A stretch of DNA of 64,000 nucleotides from Ecdyonurus torrentis (taxonomy: Eukaryota; Arthropoda; Insecta; Ephemeroptera; Heptageniidae). A program made the translations under genes and the position numbers. Shown piece by piece: positions 11,092 through 24,127 of this stretch; the stretch's first letter is position 1; every line of letters begins with the position of its first letter. The stretch lies in assembly GCA_949318235.1 (NCBI GenBank), contig OX439131.1, positions 34,413,930 to 34,477,929 of the forward strand, given 5' to 3'. The notes under the pieces are model-generated. The model saw nothing but the letters and a program-made list of their open reading frames with translations, made no database searches and was not told the DNA's origin.

Positions 11092-13096
11092 TTAGTTAGC
11101 TTCAATTTGAGCTAATGCAGCTTCCAGGATTTCTTTAGCAGCTTTATACTCTCCAGTTTCACGCAGTTCAGTTTCTGCATCTACAACGTTTTTGAGATCC
11201 TCATAAGCCTTTACAAGACGTCTCTGACACTCTGGGACCATCATACGAGCTTCTTGAAGAACCTCCTCTTGTTTACGAATATGATATTCATCGTCCTCTG
11301 AAAAAAAAAAAAAAAAAAAGTTAGATGAAAGTATGCATAATGTAAGTATAAGCCCAGCAAAACATCTGCAACACAAGCGTCTCATTCATAATGCATGCTC
11401 GTAGTGACTCCACTGTCCTGCCCCATGTTATATTGGCCTTGGCCCCAACCTATCCCACACAACACAGACTGAGATATATTACATATAATATATGTATTTT
11501 ATATTAGTATACCAACAGAAAATATATATATGCATAATATCCATTTGAAAAAGGGATGTTGATGGTATGAGAAACGTTCAAACGTCCTATATCGAGCGTA
11601 TATCAAACGTTTAAATGTAGATCAAAAATAAATGTATACCATACATATAATATACATATGGGTGGTAGATGCTTTTTTAAGCAAAAATTTAAAATATTGT
11701 ACTTTAATTTATGTGGCTCTAGCTCCAAGTCTGATACGTACCCAACACATATCGTTATAAACAACGGCTCACTTATTTTTTTGACACTTACCATACTGCA
11801 GCGGACTTTTATATTACTATATTTAAATGTCAAGTTGGGTATATAAGCTTCAAGCTTTGTGGTACGTGACGGTAGTGAGTTCTCTACATTCCAAGCCATA
11901 AGGTTAATAACTACTAGCAGTTTTAAAAACATTACAAAATAAAATATCCATTTTATAAAAAAGTTATCACTCTACCAATTTCTATTTATAATATTTTCTA
12001 AAAGTCACTCCAAACTTTTAATTAGCAATCCTAATTACATTATATATTTTTTAGTAAAGTTTTAAAGCTAGAGCTTTTAAAAGCATTTTGATTCAAAGAT
12101 AAAGTGAAAAAGAAGCCAATTTTGTTAATTTCAAAAATTTGATGATTAAAATGCGCTGTAATTAGCACTTTTAAGGAACATCTACAAAACGTTTGGAGGT
12201 ATACATTTAGTAAATGTATATAAATAGTATATGTGTAGATGTAATTTTCAAAAAAAAAACCATACCAATTCTATCTGTATAATCTACATTTACACTTCAT
12301 ATGTAAAATATACATAAAGCAGTATACCAAATGAATACATATATTATATGTATGAAAAATAATATACATATATCTGGTATATGGTAGATGAAAGGTATAT
12401 GTATATGTACTATCTCATTGTGTGCTGTGTGGGATGGATTCCTCAATGGAGATTATCAGGAATGAAAATGTCTTTAAGATTAATAATAGTTTAAAAGTCG
12501 TAAAGGAGTGTCAAAGTATCCCCCTTTAAAAAAATTGTGGTCTCCAGCTTGCTGGTCAAAAAAAAAAAAAAAAAAAAAATGGCATTGCGTACAAGGCTGA
12601 CTTTTAAGTTTAGGGAATTAGGGAACCCTGTTTAAGCTGTGCCAGCACACCGCACCGCACTGAATTAAGCAATTTAAGCATCGAAGCATCGAGGCCATCC
12701 TGGGCTGGGCCATCCACGAGGTCGATCAGACAAAAAAGCGCTCTGCGCGCATCATGCAGTCATGCACACCGATAACGTCCATTGGACATTTGTCAGACAA
12801 TCGGCTTTACTAATTTTAGTAATGATTCTTTTTGCATACATACATAATGAAGTATGTACGTATGGTATAAAGAAATATTTACAATACGACCCCGATTTAT
12901 TTCCAAAATATACAAAAATTTGCTAATAGGAGCAAAATTTTGAAAACGTGTGTGATAAATGCTTACTAGTTTCTTTCATTTTCTGGACCTTTTCAACTTG
13001 TTTTTCTGCCTCCTTGATATACATGACTTTTTCTTTAGTGATTCGCTTAACAATACCAGACTTAATTCTAAGAGTTTTAACTCTAGGATCTGCCAT
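11092..13096 (-). CDS. TBCA: Tubulin-binding cofactor A (beta-tubulin chaperone)
   Basis: Small helical-bundle chaperone that captures folding intermediates of beta-tubulin in the cytosol. Two coding exons: 12,967-13,096 (ATG at 13,094-13,096) and 11,092-11,297. The donor is ACTA|GTAAGC and the acceptor a T-tract followed by CAG|AGG; the split codon becomes Lys. Total 336 nt gives 111 residues against 108 in human. The N-terminus MADPRVKTLRIKSGIVKRI and the EEVLQEARMMVPECQRRL helix are family hallmarks. The stop lies only 215 bp upstream of the PDCD7 start codon on the same strand. The 1.67-kb intron contains repeats built from short AT-rich words and a poly-A tract. Confidence 0.96.
11560..12420. 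repeat. AT-rich word-repeat element in TBCA intron
   Basis: Scattered words AAACGTTTAAATGTAGATC, GTATACATTTAGTAAATG and ATATACATATGGGTGGTAG occur in both orientations at the two ends. It looks like a diverged inverted-repeat element. No ORF with protein character. Confidence 0.45.
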
Positions 13097-13309
13097 GATT
13101 ATATAAAATAAATAATAATATACTTTCAACTATTAAGAACAGTTCACTAAATTAGTATTAAAATAAAGCCAAAACGGCGTGACGACGACTACGACTCGCA
13201 TAATCGAGCCAGGTGATGATTGCGATGTTGTTTTTTTAATTATTTTTTCATCTTTTGCGCGCAAAAATTGTAAGCATTTAAAAGGTCATGTGATGTGATG
13301 ACCTATTCA

Positions 13310-14300
13310 CAGTATACGGTGGTCTCATGAGGGTGGTTTCATTACTTCATTCATGTCAAGGTCCATATATAAGAGGTAAGAGGTTAGATGCCCCGGGAAA
13401 GTTTTGGACAAGGTCGCGCAGCTTAAAGGAATTCACCATAAAGACGTCATATCACCGGGTGTATTTTTATTCACCTTATCAATGACGGTCGTAACTGGTG
13501 AACGCTGGTGAACGGCATCGTATATTGGCTTATCACATCCATCACAAAATAAAATCAACTGCGCGAGTTTTGTGCTGCACTCAACCTCTTTAATATATGG
13601 ACCTTGCATTCATGTTATATGCATAGTTGACGTTATAAGTAAGTACTAAATAACATTGGCCGGTATAGGAAAATGTCACATTTTGCCAGTTTAAAAATAC
13701 TTCGCAATTTTTTTGAGAGCATGATGCTGTTAACAGGTTGAATGAGTACCTCACGTATGCAAGATAAATAAAAAATTCCCAAAAAATAGCTAATTTTCCA
13801 AAGAAAATAGCGAAAAACTACGAGCATCGGAAAGCACCCAGAATGATGTCATGCGTACACACCCTATAGGATGGTTTCATTCATGTAAAAGTCAATGTCA
13901 TAAGTGAGTACTAAATAACATTAGCCGGTATAGGAAAATGGCACATTTAGCCAGTTTAAAAATACTTGGCAATTTTATTGAGAGCATTGATGCTGTTAGC
14001 AGTCGCTATATAGTTGACAATTCCATGTAAAACCTTATACAAATGTAATTTATTATGTTTGACTGTAGGAGAGTGGAAATAAAGATATTTTGAATTTGAA
14101 TTAGGTTTTCAAGTACGTATGCGAGAAAAATATGACAAAAAAAATTACTTATTTTCCAAAGAAAATAGCAAAAAAAAACACGTTTGTCCTATGCTGAGCA
14201 ATGTTATTTGTTGCTCAATTGTGGCATCGAAGCGTATTTATTATGACATCATACACACATACCCTATATCCATAGTAGAGCAACCTCAGGCTTCTGTCCA
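13310..14300 (+). repeat. Tandemly duplicated repeat upstream of TBCA
   Basis: Two diverged direct copies sharing AAGTGAGTACTAAATAACAT-type, GCCGGTATAGGAAAATG, GCCAGTTTAAAAATACTT and GAGAGCATTGATGCTGTTA blocks: about 13,310-13,860 and 13,861-14,300. The first is enlarged by the 250-bp MITE below. The second contains a LINE-like 3' tail (AAATAAAGATATTTTGAATT) at about 14,020-14,103. Confidence 0.7.
13357..13606. mobile_element. 250-bp MITE with 9-bp target duplication
   Basis: Ends CAAGGTCCATATAT / ATATATGGACCTTG; direct repeat CATTCATGT at 13,348-13,356 and 13,607-13,615. The second copy of the host repeat (about 13,873) has the uninterrupted site, which confirms the insertion. The 8-9 bp duplication fits hAT- or Mutator-type mobilisation. 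Confidence 0.8.
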
Positions 14301-14740
14301 AAACAAGGGTGAGTATAGTTATAGAAGTCTGAGGTTTATGCATCTATCTAATTTTATTTTTTCGCTAAAGAAATAACAAAACAATTGAAAATTAGGTGGT
14401 TGATGTTTATTTTATAAATATGTATATATAGTTGATTTTAGAATGATTTATATAATGCATTAATTTGTGTTACATTATCTTTTGTGTTACTCTGTACAGT
14501 TTAACATGGCTAACAATATTATATAAAAATAGTCTCTACAACATACCAGAAAATATGCATAAAGATCATGACTATAACAATTAATATAATACATATTATA
14601 AAAGGTTTATTATTACTTAATTAATTAGTTTGTGTAAATTTTAATTCAACAATACAAGATAAAGATATGGTAAATCAACACAAAAAAAATGCATGAACTT
14701 TTATAATATTCTATAATTTGTAACATTTAACAAGACATTT

Positions 14741-14772
<32 letters not shown>

Positions 14773-15060
14773 GGAGTTGCACTATTTATTATTATCATTT
14801 TTTTTTCTTGGTGATTGTCTTGTATATGCAAGCACTTTTCTCTTTTTTCTATAGCAATTGCATTTAGAGAAAATAAATTGTAATTACTGAAAGAGATATA
14901 CCTATTTTTTTTTTAATTGAAAGCACAAATTAGATTGCTTATTAAAGGAGTTTAATTTATTTAGTATATCACAATCACTATATTCATTTAACATAAACGT
15001 TGAAGTACAAGGAGAGAGAGAGAGAGATGAGATGAGAGAGAAAACAAAGGCTCGCATCGC
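14301..15060. other. Intergenic AT-rich DNA, nothing recognised
   Basis: Between TBCA and the MTMR10-like gene. It holds a T-run at about 14,742-14,772 and short GA stretches; I see no gene, RNA or clear element. Confidence 0.6.
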
Positions 15061-15064
15061 AATT

Positions 15065-15310
15065 GATATTAACAGAAAAGGATAGTAAGGAATCCAGCAA
15101 GGGTCTCGCCATAGTGAAGAGGTCCTAAGGTTTAGTGAAAATCTTGCAGCACAGAGATAAACATTGTTGTAACTTTTGTCAAAATATTCGCAGAGACACT
15201 CCACATACCACATAATTATAGGTCATCTCTTCACTATGGTAGATGCCTTTCATGGTTTGCTCTATCCTCTTTTAATATTATCACATCCAACGTGATTATT
15301 TACTTTCTCT
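15065..15310. repeat. Penelope-family terminal relic
   Basis: Left half has AGGATAGTAAGGAATCCAGC, GTCTCGCCATAGTGAAGAGG and TCTTGCAGCACAGAGATAAA. The right half returns with TCTTCACTATGGTAGATGCC in inverted orientation and TCTATCCTCTTTTAATATTA. It reads as two inverted terminal pieces, near the 3' side of the MTMR10-like gene. Confidence 0.5.
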
Positions 15311-15525
15311 ATTTTATTGTAAAGCTTCTGAATTTATATAAATAAATAGCAATAGCTTATCTGAGTTCCAACATTAATCACCTAATCGTCCCCTAAATTG
15401 TCCTATAAATTATTTGTATCTGCAAAAAAAAAAAAAATAAAAAAAAAAAAATAAATAAATAAATAAATAAATAAAACTTAAATAAAATAAATATAATAAA
15501 AAAAATTAAACTCCAAGATCTATAG

Positions 15526-15527
<2 letters not shown>

Positions 15528-15601
<74 letters not shown>
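15528..15601. repeat. (GA)n microsatellite
   Basis: About 36 GA units, preceded by an AAAT-rich run at 15,424-15,505. Intergenic. Confidence 0.95.
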
Positions 15602-15606
<5 letters not shown>

Positions 15607-15609
15607 GAA

Positions 15610-16260
15610 ATGTGCAGATGCACCAAATAAATTCTCATCGGACAATATGTATAAAATTTTCAACATGCATAATATTAAGGTATAATAACAAGTGGGAGTA
15701 TTATTTGCATCTATTGTGACATAGTAGAAGTAAATACATTTTATAAAGCACAAAATATTATTTTGTAATTCCCATAAATATTAAAATTATGGTTTGTAAA
15801 AAGTTGTGAGAATTTAAATTAAAAAGATTTCATGGTTATATGAAGAGACAAATTAATTTACTGCATCTATCAGGCACTTGTGTTGTCTATTTTTACACAC
15901 ACACAACATACAAACATTAATTCAAGTATGTGCATTCCACATGACATGAAAAAGGGACCAAAGGTAACAGTTGCACCTTTACTTACGTTAGTCATATTTT
16001 CAAACAATTAAAGTTAAGCTATGATAGCTACTTTTAGGTCTTATAATTGTGAAAACAATAAACTCTTATGCAACAAACATTAATTTTGAATAGCAAAATA
16101 AATACTGATACAAATTTAAATTTTATTTAAAATATTAAATTAAATGTAACAATATGAAAAATAATTATATTAACTTGTTAATTGCTAAAATGTAGGTACA
16201 CCATAGAACATAGAATAAGTTACACTGTTACTAAGGCAAAGATGCCTATAGCTACACAAT
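15610..16260. other. Intergenic DNA, nothing recognised
   Basis: AT-rich sequence between the GA microsatellite and the mariner fold-back; no coding or repeat signal that I can support. Confidence 0.6.
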
Positions 16261-16263
16261 ATA

Positions 16264-16515
16264 CAGGGTGACCACAAAAATCGCTACGATTTCAAAACGC
16301 TATAAAAATTAGACATTTTATTATTTTTTAAACTTTTATTACATCAAATTGAAGCCTGAATTTACACATTTTTAAAACTAAAAATAAAATTTGGTTGCAT
16401 TGCTTGGTTCTTTTGCAAGACGCCAAAAAGTAAAAGACGAGCCTGGGTCGAAAAAAATCACACTTCTGGGCACCAAATCCAGCTAAAAACATTATTTTTA
16501 AATCTCTCTCTCTCT

Positions 16516-16547
<32 letters not shown>

Positions 16548-17491
16548 CCCACGCAACATACCTTATGGCTTCTCAACGTAAGCACCATTTAGAGCTCCGC
16601 ACAAGTCGAGACGTTCCTCCAGCTCGCGCCATACATTCTGCGAAATGTGCGTTTCTGGGGCACATAAAGACCTGTTTGTTCCCGTACTTTTGAGAGGGAC
16701 AGTCCAAAAATTAACATGTGCTGTTGTGTGCTTTACGACCGCATCATTGGCCCGTTTATTTTTAATGAACAAAGTGGGAAGTGGGAGGTTTATCTGGACA
16801 TGCTGGAGCATTACGCCGTGCCTCAGTTACTACAAGCCCAGCAAGAGTGGAACAACGACCTAATCTTCCAGCAGGATGGAGCTCCTCCTCACTGGGCACT
16901 GGCTGTCATACACTTCTTAAACCAGACCTTCCCAAACAGGTGGTTGGGACGCGATGGACTACTGGTATGGGCACCAAGATCTCCTGCTCTTACTCCTCCC
17001 AATTTCTTTCTTTGGGGCAACGTGAAAGATGGTGTTTTTAAAACACGAGTGCGAAACATCACGGACCTCAAACTGTGCATCACAGAAGCGATCAACTCTG
17101 TCACTCCTGAGATGTTGCAGAATGTATGGCGCAAGATGGATGAGCGTCTTGACTTGTGCCGATCTCTAAATAGTGCTTACTTTGAGAAGCCATAGGGTAC
17201 GTTGTGTGAAATAATAATAATAAAAAAGAAAAAAAACATGGAAAGAGATTTTAAAATAATTTTTCTAGCTGGATATGATGCCCAGAAGTGTGATTTTTTT
17301 GGACCAGGCTCGTCTTTTACTTTTTGACGTCTCGCAAAAGAACCAAGCAACACAACACAACACAATTTTATTTTTAGTTTCAAAAATGTGTAAATTCAGG
17401 CTTCAATTTGATGTAATAAAAACTTTAAAATAATTCAAATTTCTAATTTTTATAGCATCTTGAAATTGTAGCGATTTTTGTGGTCACCCTG
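16264..17491 (+). mobile_element. Tc1/mariner-type transposon rearranged as a fold-back
   Basis: Ends CAGGGTGACCAC...GTGGTCACCCTG flanked by TA (16,262-16,263 and 17,492-17,493). The left about 385 bp is an inverted copy of the right end and even contains the 3' end of the transposase frame on the minus strand (LEERLDLCGALNGAYVEKP, near 16,562-16,640) opposite the true C-terminus at 17,100-17,195. The original left end and the DNA-binding domain are gone. A (CT)n/T tract sits in the left arm. Confidence 0.88.
16695..17195 (+). pseudogene. IS630-Tc1-mariner transposase, C-terminal part, inactive
   Basis: Reads DRIIGPFIFNEQSGKWEVYL, then FQQDGAPPH (second catalytic Asp) and RSPALTPPNFFLWG. The usual third catalytic residue in RSPDLTP is Ala here, about 36 residues after the second Asp. 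The N-terminal helix-turn-helix half is missing. Both defects mean it cannot transpose by itself. It ends ...SLNSAYFEKP, stop at 17,193-17,195. Confidence 0.88.
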
Positions 17492-17523
17492 TATTTAAAA
17501 AAAAAAAAAAAAACTCAATAACA

Positions 17524-17811
17524 ATATGTCGATGCTGTTGCGGCTAAACCACGCTTCTACTTTTAGCATGTTTCCTTACTTTCACGCATCTATGTTTATC
17601 GCGACAGCCATAAAAACGCGTATCTTCATTTATCGCAACAACAGGTAAAAACATTTCTACATAGGAAAACAGGTGTAGAAATGTTTTTACCTGCTGTCGC
17701 GATGAATGTAGATACGCGTTTTTATGTCTATCGCAATAAACGTAGATCCGTGAAAGTAAGGAAACACGCTAAAAGTAGAAGCGTGGTTTAGCCGCAATAG
17801 CATCGATGTAT
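17524..17811. repeat. Word-palindrome, TCTACATTTATCGCGAC family, copy 1
   Basis: Ends ATGTCGATGCTGTTGCGGC / GCCGCAATAGCATCGATG. The arms are about 135 bp and contain repeated TCTACRTTTATCGCGAC-like words and ACGCGTATCTT/TACATT variants; the centre is ACATAGGAAAACAGGTGT. Next to the mariner fold-back. Confidence 0.8.
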
Positions 17812-18574
17812 TACATAGCCCACATGAAGATATCATTAACATTCAAGCATAAATACATTCTATGTATCTATACATAATATAATATAGTCCTTCTGTTAGT
17901 CTCTATACTGTATATGACTATCATTACAATCTTAATTATACTTTTAAATCAGAATAACAGTGTATTAAAAGAAAATTCTCAGGATTCATTACAAATACCT
18001 ATCCTTAACAATACAATCTTACGTAAACCAATAAAACTGGAAACAGAAGTGCCAGAAGCAAAAACCACTGGATGTAAAAAAGAGGGAGAATCAAGTTTTA
18101 TTCCCACTTTTTACCTTCACATAGTTTCTACTTTTGGTACATCTGTTCCCAGTTTTTTAGTGAATGTAGTTTACATAACATCCCAATAACAATTTCTTAA
18201 CATTTCTTTCCCATAAACTTATAAGACACAAAATATTCTAACAACCTCAAAATTTTATACTCTATAAAAATATATATTGCATTCATAATTACTTGGAACT
18301 CTTTATAAATAATTTTTAAATATTAAAAATACTATACTGGAGACTTATACATACATTGTACAGCATTAGAATAGATGAAGCAATCAATAATTGATGTGTT
18401 AAAAGCATAGACAAGCAATTATAGAACTAGAAACTTAATATTTAAATGGGTTTACACTATAGCACTATGCAAAATAGCACTTTACAAAATAGCTGCAGCA
18501 TGTTAACATGGTTTACTTACATAATGCATACTAGATACATGCAAATAAGAAAAGGATAATAGAATGACTGCATG

Positions 18575-21500
18575 TCAGTCAGTTACATTGAGGCTCGATT
18601 GTGAGTCCATCATGTTTGAAACATCTTCTTCGTCTTCACCCAGGAAACTACTATTTAACATGAGCTCAGTTGAACTTACACCATGGTGTGTGAATGGAAA
18701 AAATGAATTTGGATTGCTCTGCAAACGATTTCTTAATTGTGCACTATCACAAGAGAATGAAAGCTCATCAGAAAAATCAAATGGAACTATAGAGTCACTT
18801 TTATTGTTTTTCAAGGTTTTTAGTTTATTTTGAAGAAACACAACTTCATCAACAAGTAAGCGAGTTTGAAAGTTTACTTGTGGGTGTCCACCACCTACAA
18901 TTTCTAACATAGGTACCCAACGGCAGTAGCATTGCATCCATAATTCAAGATTAGATAGCCCACACTGTACGGAAAGATATGATCGTGATGACTTGCTTTC
19001 TTTTAACGTCAACTTTGAGATAGGAGGCAAAGATGCAGCACTACTCATGCTACCATTAATTGCAGATGGCTCATCTTTAGTCACCAAATATAGTGAATTT
19101 TTAAATAATGCAGTATCTTGGGGACCAAACTGCTCTTCCCAATCCCATACACATCGTAAGTGTAATGGATTGTGATGATCCTGCAACAGAAAATGCATTT
19201 ATGAACATCTGCACAGACATCAAATACAAAGATTTATTAAGTCAGCTAATCCTTACTATAGCAGCACACTTTCGATCTCGTTCACAGTCAAATAGAAATG
19301 TATCAAATACTCCTATATGACAGGAATCCCACAATGTAGTGAGATAGGTCTCTGAAAATTCAAATTCAGATGGAAATTGGTTGAGCAGTTGCCATGTGCA
19401 ATCAAGGAAGACTAAAAACACAGGCGACTGGAAAAATAAAACAAAAACACATTTTAATTAGTTGATTTCATTTCATACTTTTTTAATGATAAGCCTATAT
19501 AATTAGGAAAAAAAAATCTACATACTAAATAAAAAGAAAAGGATAGTAAAAAGCCTATCATTACACAGCTATAATGCGGAAAAATACACATAGCCTTGAT
19601 ACTCTTGATAGAATATTCTATATCGCCTGACTGTGAGTGCACATCAAAGCTACATGTATTTTTCTGCACTATAGCTGTGTAATGATAGTCTTCTTCTTCT
19701 TCTTCTTCTTCTTTTTTTACTATCCTGACTAAAAGTACACCCTTTTTAAAAAAGTATCCAAATGTAAGTACGCCCTTTGGACGCAACAAGGGCTATATAT
19801 CGATGCTACCGCGTCAAAAGCGAGCATCTACACTTTCCAGTTTGGTGACAAAATATCTATCTACACTTTCCACCGTCGAGCATCTGCAATGTTGTTAATG
19901 GCCACTAGACCAGTTACAGCGCTCCTCGAAAAGTGTAGATAGTCATTTTGTCACAAAACTGAAAAGTGTAGATGCTCTCTTTTGACGCGGAAGCATCGAT
20001 ATATCATTCTGGTTGCGGCAAAAGGCTTCATCTCTAGTGATCAGAAATTTAACAAAGGCCTTATTTTCATTAATTATGCCATAATGTTTGCACTGGAGAT
20101 AGGGCCTTGAATGAAATGCTGATCACTGGAGATGAGGCCTTTTGCTGCGACCAGGACAATATATATATATATACATACACACACACACATACACCAACTG
20201 TAATATAGGTACTACTTATATTTTATTTCATAAATAAAAAAATAATGTTCACCTGTTCTAGGTCAGCTCCTGCTACATGACCTAATCTTGAGCAAAAAGG
20301 ATGACCTAATGCTACCCATTCTTTTTGTACCAGAGATTGGAAGCCAACAATGGAACGTGTGCTAGGATCACACAGCAGCTGTACTAAGCTGCACACCACA
20401 GTTGACAAGTCACGACCGTCACCTTCTGTAAAATTTTATCAATATAAACATATGCATCTTAAGTGTTATACCTGGAAAACCAAGATGAAGTCAAATACAT
20501 TTCTCGTAAAAGTGAAAATTTGTTTTATGCGACTACAAGTTCTATGAAGAGAAGAGTTATCATTCAAGGTCGCATGCATGATACATTTTCTCAGATATGA
20601 GAAAGTTATTTGACTTCGTCGAAAGTTGAAATGTTAATAAAATGTTTTAATGTTAAAATTTTGAACAGAAAGTTTACTAAATTTAAATTAGTTATGGAAT
20701 AATGAGAGCACAGTATTCCTAAACAGCTTATGTACACTCCCCCCAGAAAAATCTGTCCGCTTGTTTTTGTAACGCCTTGCAATATAGGCAAACTGCCGAG
20801 TATCTGATAAGTAAATTTAATGCTGTACTGCATTGTTACTTTATCTATAGCCTCAGGCAATGTGATTACAAAAATACATTCTTGAAGACCAATATCAAGC
20901 AAGAAGCTTCTTTACTTTTACTATAATAACATTGACCAGAATATTATAAAACTTTTTTTTTTGTATTATATCCAAACGTCAAAACGATACATTTCATATT
21001 AGGTTTTTTATTTTTTTATTGAATAGAATAAATTTGCAATGAAACTGCAAATGATACTTTTTAATAATAAATATTGATATTTAAATTTAATTAAAACCTA
21101 TTGAAAATAGAAAAATATTTAAAATATATGCAATTAGGGGAGTTTAAAGTAAACTATATTCAATACGCATGCGCAGGAAACCTTTACATGCTTTGGAAAG
21201 TAAAATCGCTTCATTGTTGTGAGTAACCTTTACAATTTGAAAAATCTCCATAACAACGCGGGTTAATTTGCAAGAATCAACAAAATCCGTTGCTAAGATT
21301 TCTGCTTATGGGTCGATCATACTTGTAGGAGAAGCCGTTAATATAGCTTACTTTAGGGGAGTTGTGATAGAAATCAGTAATATAATAATCATTTTTGTAA
21401 CCGTTCTAAATGTGCCAAATATTTTGTTTCTTACTTTTAGCCTCTACGTGAAAATATTTATTTTAATTTCATTAATAAAAGCTTTTTATATTGTGTAAAT

Positions 21501-21683
21501 AAAAACATTTATTACACACATTAGTAACGTGCAAGGATAACTTTTCTTTCTATTTATCACTTTTGCAGCTTTTTATCATTTTTCATTCCAAAATTAGAAA
21601 TAATAAAAAACTTGAGATTAAAATATAATTAGCACATAATATATTTAAATCTTAAGAAAAAAATACATGGTTTTCTATCATTT

Positions 21684-21748
<65 letters not shown>

Positions 21749-23159
21749 AGGGTAACATGCAAGCTTCAATACTTTAAGGAAACTGCTACGAGAATAAACA
21801 AGTATTACCTTTACAAGTTATTTCTATACATTTTCTATGCAAAACCACGGCCAATCTCTATTTTCTTATACCTAACATAAATTCTAAAAAATAATTCTCT
21901 CTCTCTCTCTTCCAAAATGATAGAAATAAATTTTGTTTTTTCTTAAGATATATAAATATATTATGCGATATTAATTTTTAAACTCAAGCATTTTATTATT
22001 TCTAATTTTCGAATGGCAAATAAAAAAAATGATAAAAAGCTGCAAAATTAATAAATAGAAAGAAAAGCTATACTTGCACGTTACTAATGTGTAAATATGT
22101 TTTGAGATCACAACTTCCGTAATTGCATATATATTTTAAATATTTTAATATTTTCAATAGGTTTTAATTCAATTTAAATATCAATATTTATTATTAAAAA
22201 TTATCATTTGCAGTTTCATTGCAAATTTATTCTATTCAATAAAAAAACAAAAAACCTAATATGAAATGTATCGTTTTGACGTTTGGATATAATATAAAAA
22301 AAAAGTTTTATAATATTCTGGTCAGTGTTATATAATAGTAAAAGTAAAGAAGCTTCTTGCTTGATATTGGTCTTCAAGAATGTATTTTTGTAATCATATT
22401 GCCTGAGGCTATAGATAAAGTAACAATGCAGTACAGCGTAGCATTTACTTATCAGATACTCGGCAGTTTGCCTATATTGCAAGGCGTCACAAAAACAAGC
22501 GGACAGATTTTTCTGTGGGGAGTGTACAATTTTCATCTCACAACACCCATTATTAAAATAAATTTACACTAAATTTTAAAACAAAAGTAAAGAATAGCAA
22601 AACTCAACAATTGTCTTATCATGTCTTACCTCCATGATGTCTGTTGCTAGGTGAAGATCTTGATGGCACAGTGTATACAAAGATTTTCATTGGTTAAGAT
22701 ATTGTAAGACCAACAACCCTCTTCTTCAGTTGCTTGTAGTGCTAGAGTGTAGTGTATTGCTTAAAATGACTTCATCAATGCTATTTGTGTAAACTTTGCC
22801 ATCAAAATCTTCACCTAACTACGTACATGATTGTGTACGTTTCCCAATTCTTTCTTTTGATAAGATACTAAAATAGAAATATTAACCAACATCCTTTTCA
22901 TCATTTTTTTTTTAACATATGCTAATTCATTTACCTTGCAAAACAACAGTAACTCCTTTGCAGATATGTACTGCTGCTTCCAATGCATTTGCCAAACATG
23001 CAGATATTGTTTGAAGCCATTTACTTGCATCCATTTGACTATAGAAATTGGAATCTTGAGACCAGAATTGTCTCACTGAATCTGAAAAAATAAATAGAAT
23101 AGAAACCAGAGTGGTAAAACAAGACCAGGCATATAATGAGCATTAAATGAATCTAGGGT

Positions 23160-23192
<33 letters not shown>

Positions 23193-24084
23193 AGTGACAG
23201 AAAAGTATGAAAGTAGTTTGTTACTACAATTTAATTGTAGGATAAATGATAAAATAATTGTAAAGGGGGAGGGGGAGGTCTCAGATAGCAGTAGTGTAAT
23301 ATACTACATGAAAAAAGAATCATATAAAACAAATTATGAGTCTAGGTGAAGCATGGGATGTATGATAATAGAAAGTTGTGTAAATTGAAGGAAAGAAAAT
23401 ACATAATTTACTGCACGCACACTCACACACATAGAATATAATATGTACACATGTATATAACTTTATTTTACATACCTGGAGCACAAATATCGCGAAGTTT
23501 AAGGTAACTCTGAAGAACTTCACGAGGTGCAGGCACGGTTCTTTGTAGATCAATGATGTGAGGCTGTCTGCGTTTTGGATGAGCTTTACGTACGTGTTCA
23601 AGCATGACATTTTCTTGAACCCTAAAAATAGAAATACATGTTAATTTATACTGTACACAAAATTCATAAAAATACAGTTTTATTTAATTTTATAAAAAAA
23701 AACAAAAAAAAAAAAAAAAAAACATGCAACAGCAATTAAAGTAAAAGTTAGTGCACAATTTCTTACATAGATTATATTTATTTTATAAAAACAAGCCTTG
23801 GAATACTTTTTCTTTAGTGTTAATACAAATATTGCAGGAATTGAAGTGCATAAAATTGAGAGTAACAATGATGAAATAAAGTACCTATCACTGAGGCTTG
23901 GTAACATATCTGCCATCCTAACAAGTGCAGCTCCATCAGCTTTACCCCAGCACCAGACAGGTGGGCGACGCCCACGAAAATAATTGCATACATCAAAAAG
24001 TTGCCAATCTAAAACACTTTCTGGTACCACTAGAATTGCAGGTAGGCTGAAATACAAAATAGGCACTTATAAACAATTACTTGA

Positions 24085-24127
<43 letters not shown>

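Noticed and set aside
22620..22720. Extra MTMR10-like exon ending at a GGAG|GTAAGA donor
   Set aside because: Exons 9 and 10 already join in phase at the P-loop and match the family without a gap; no acceptor in the right phase was found.
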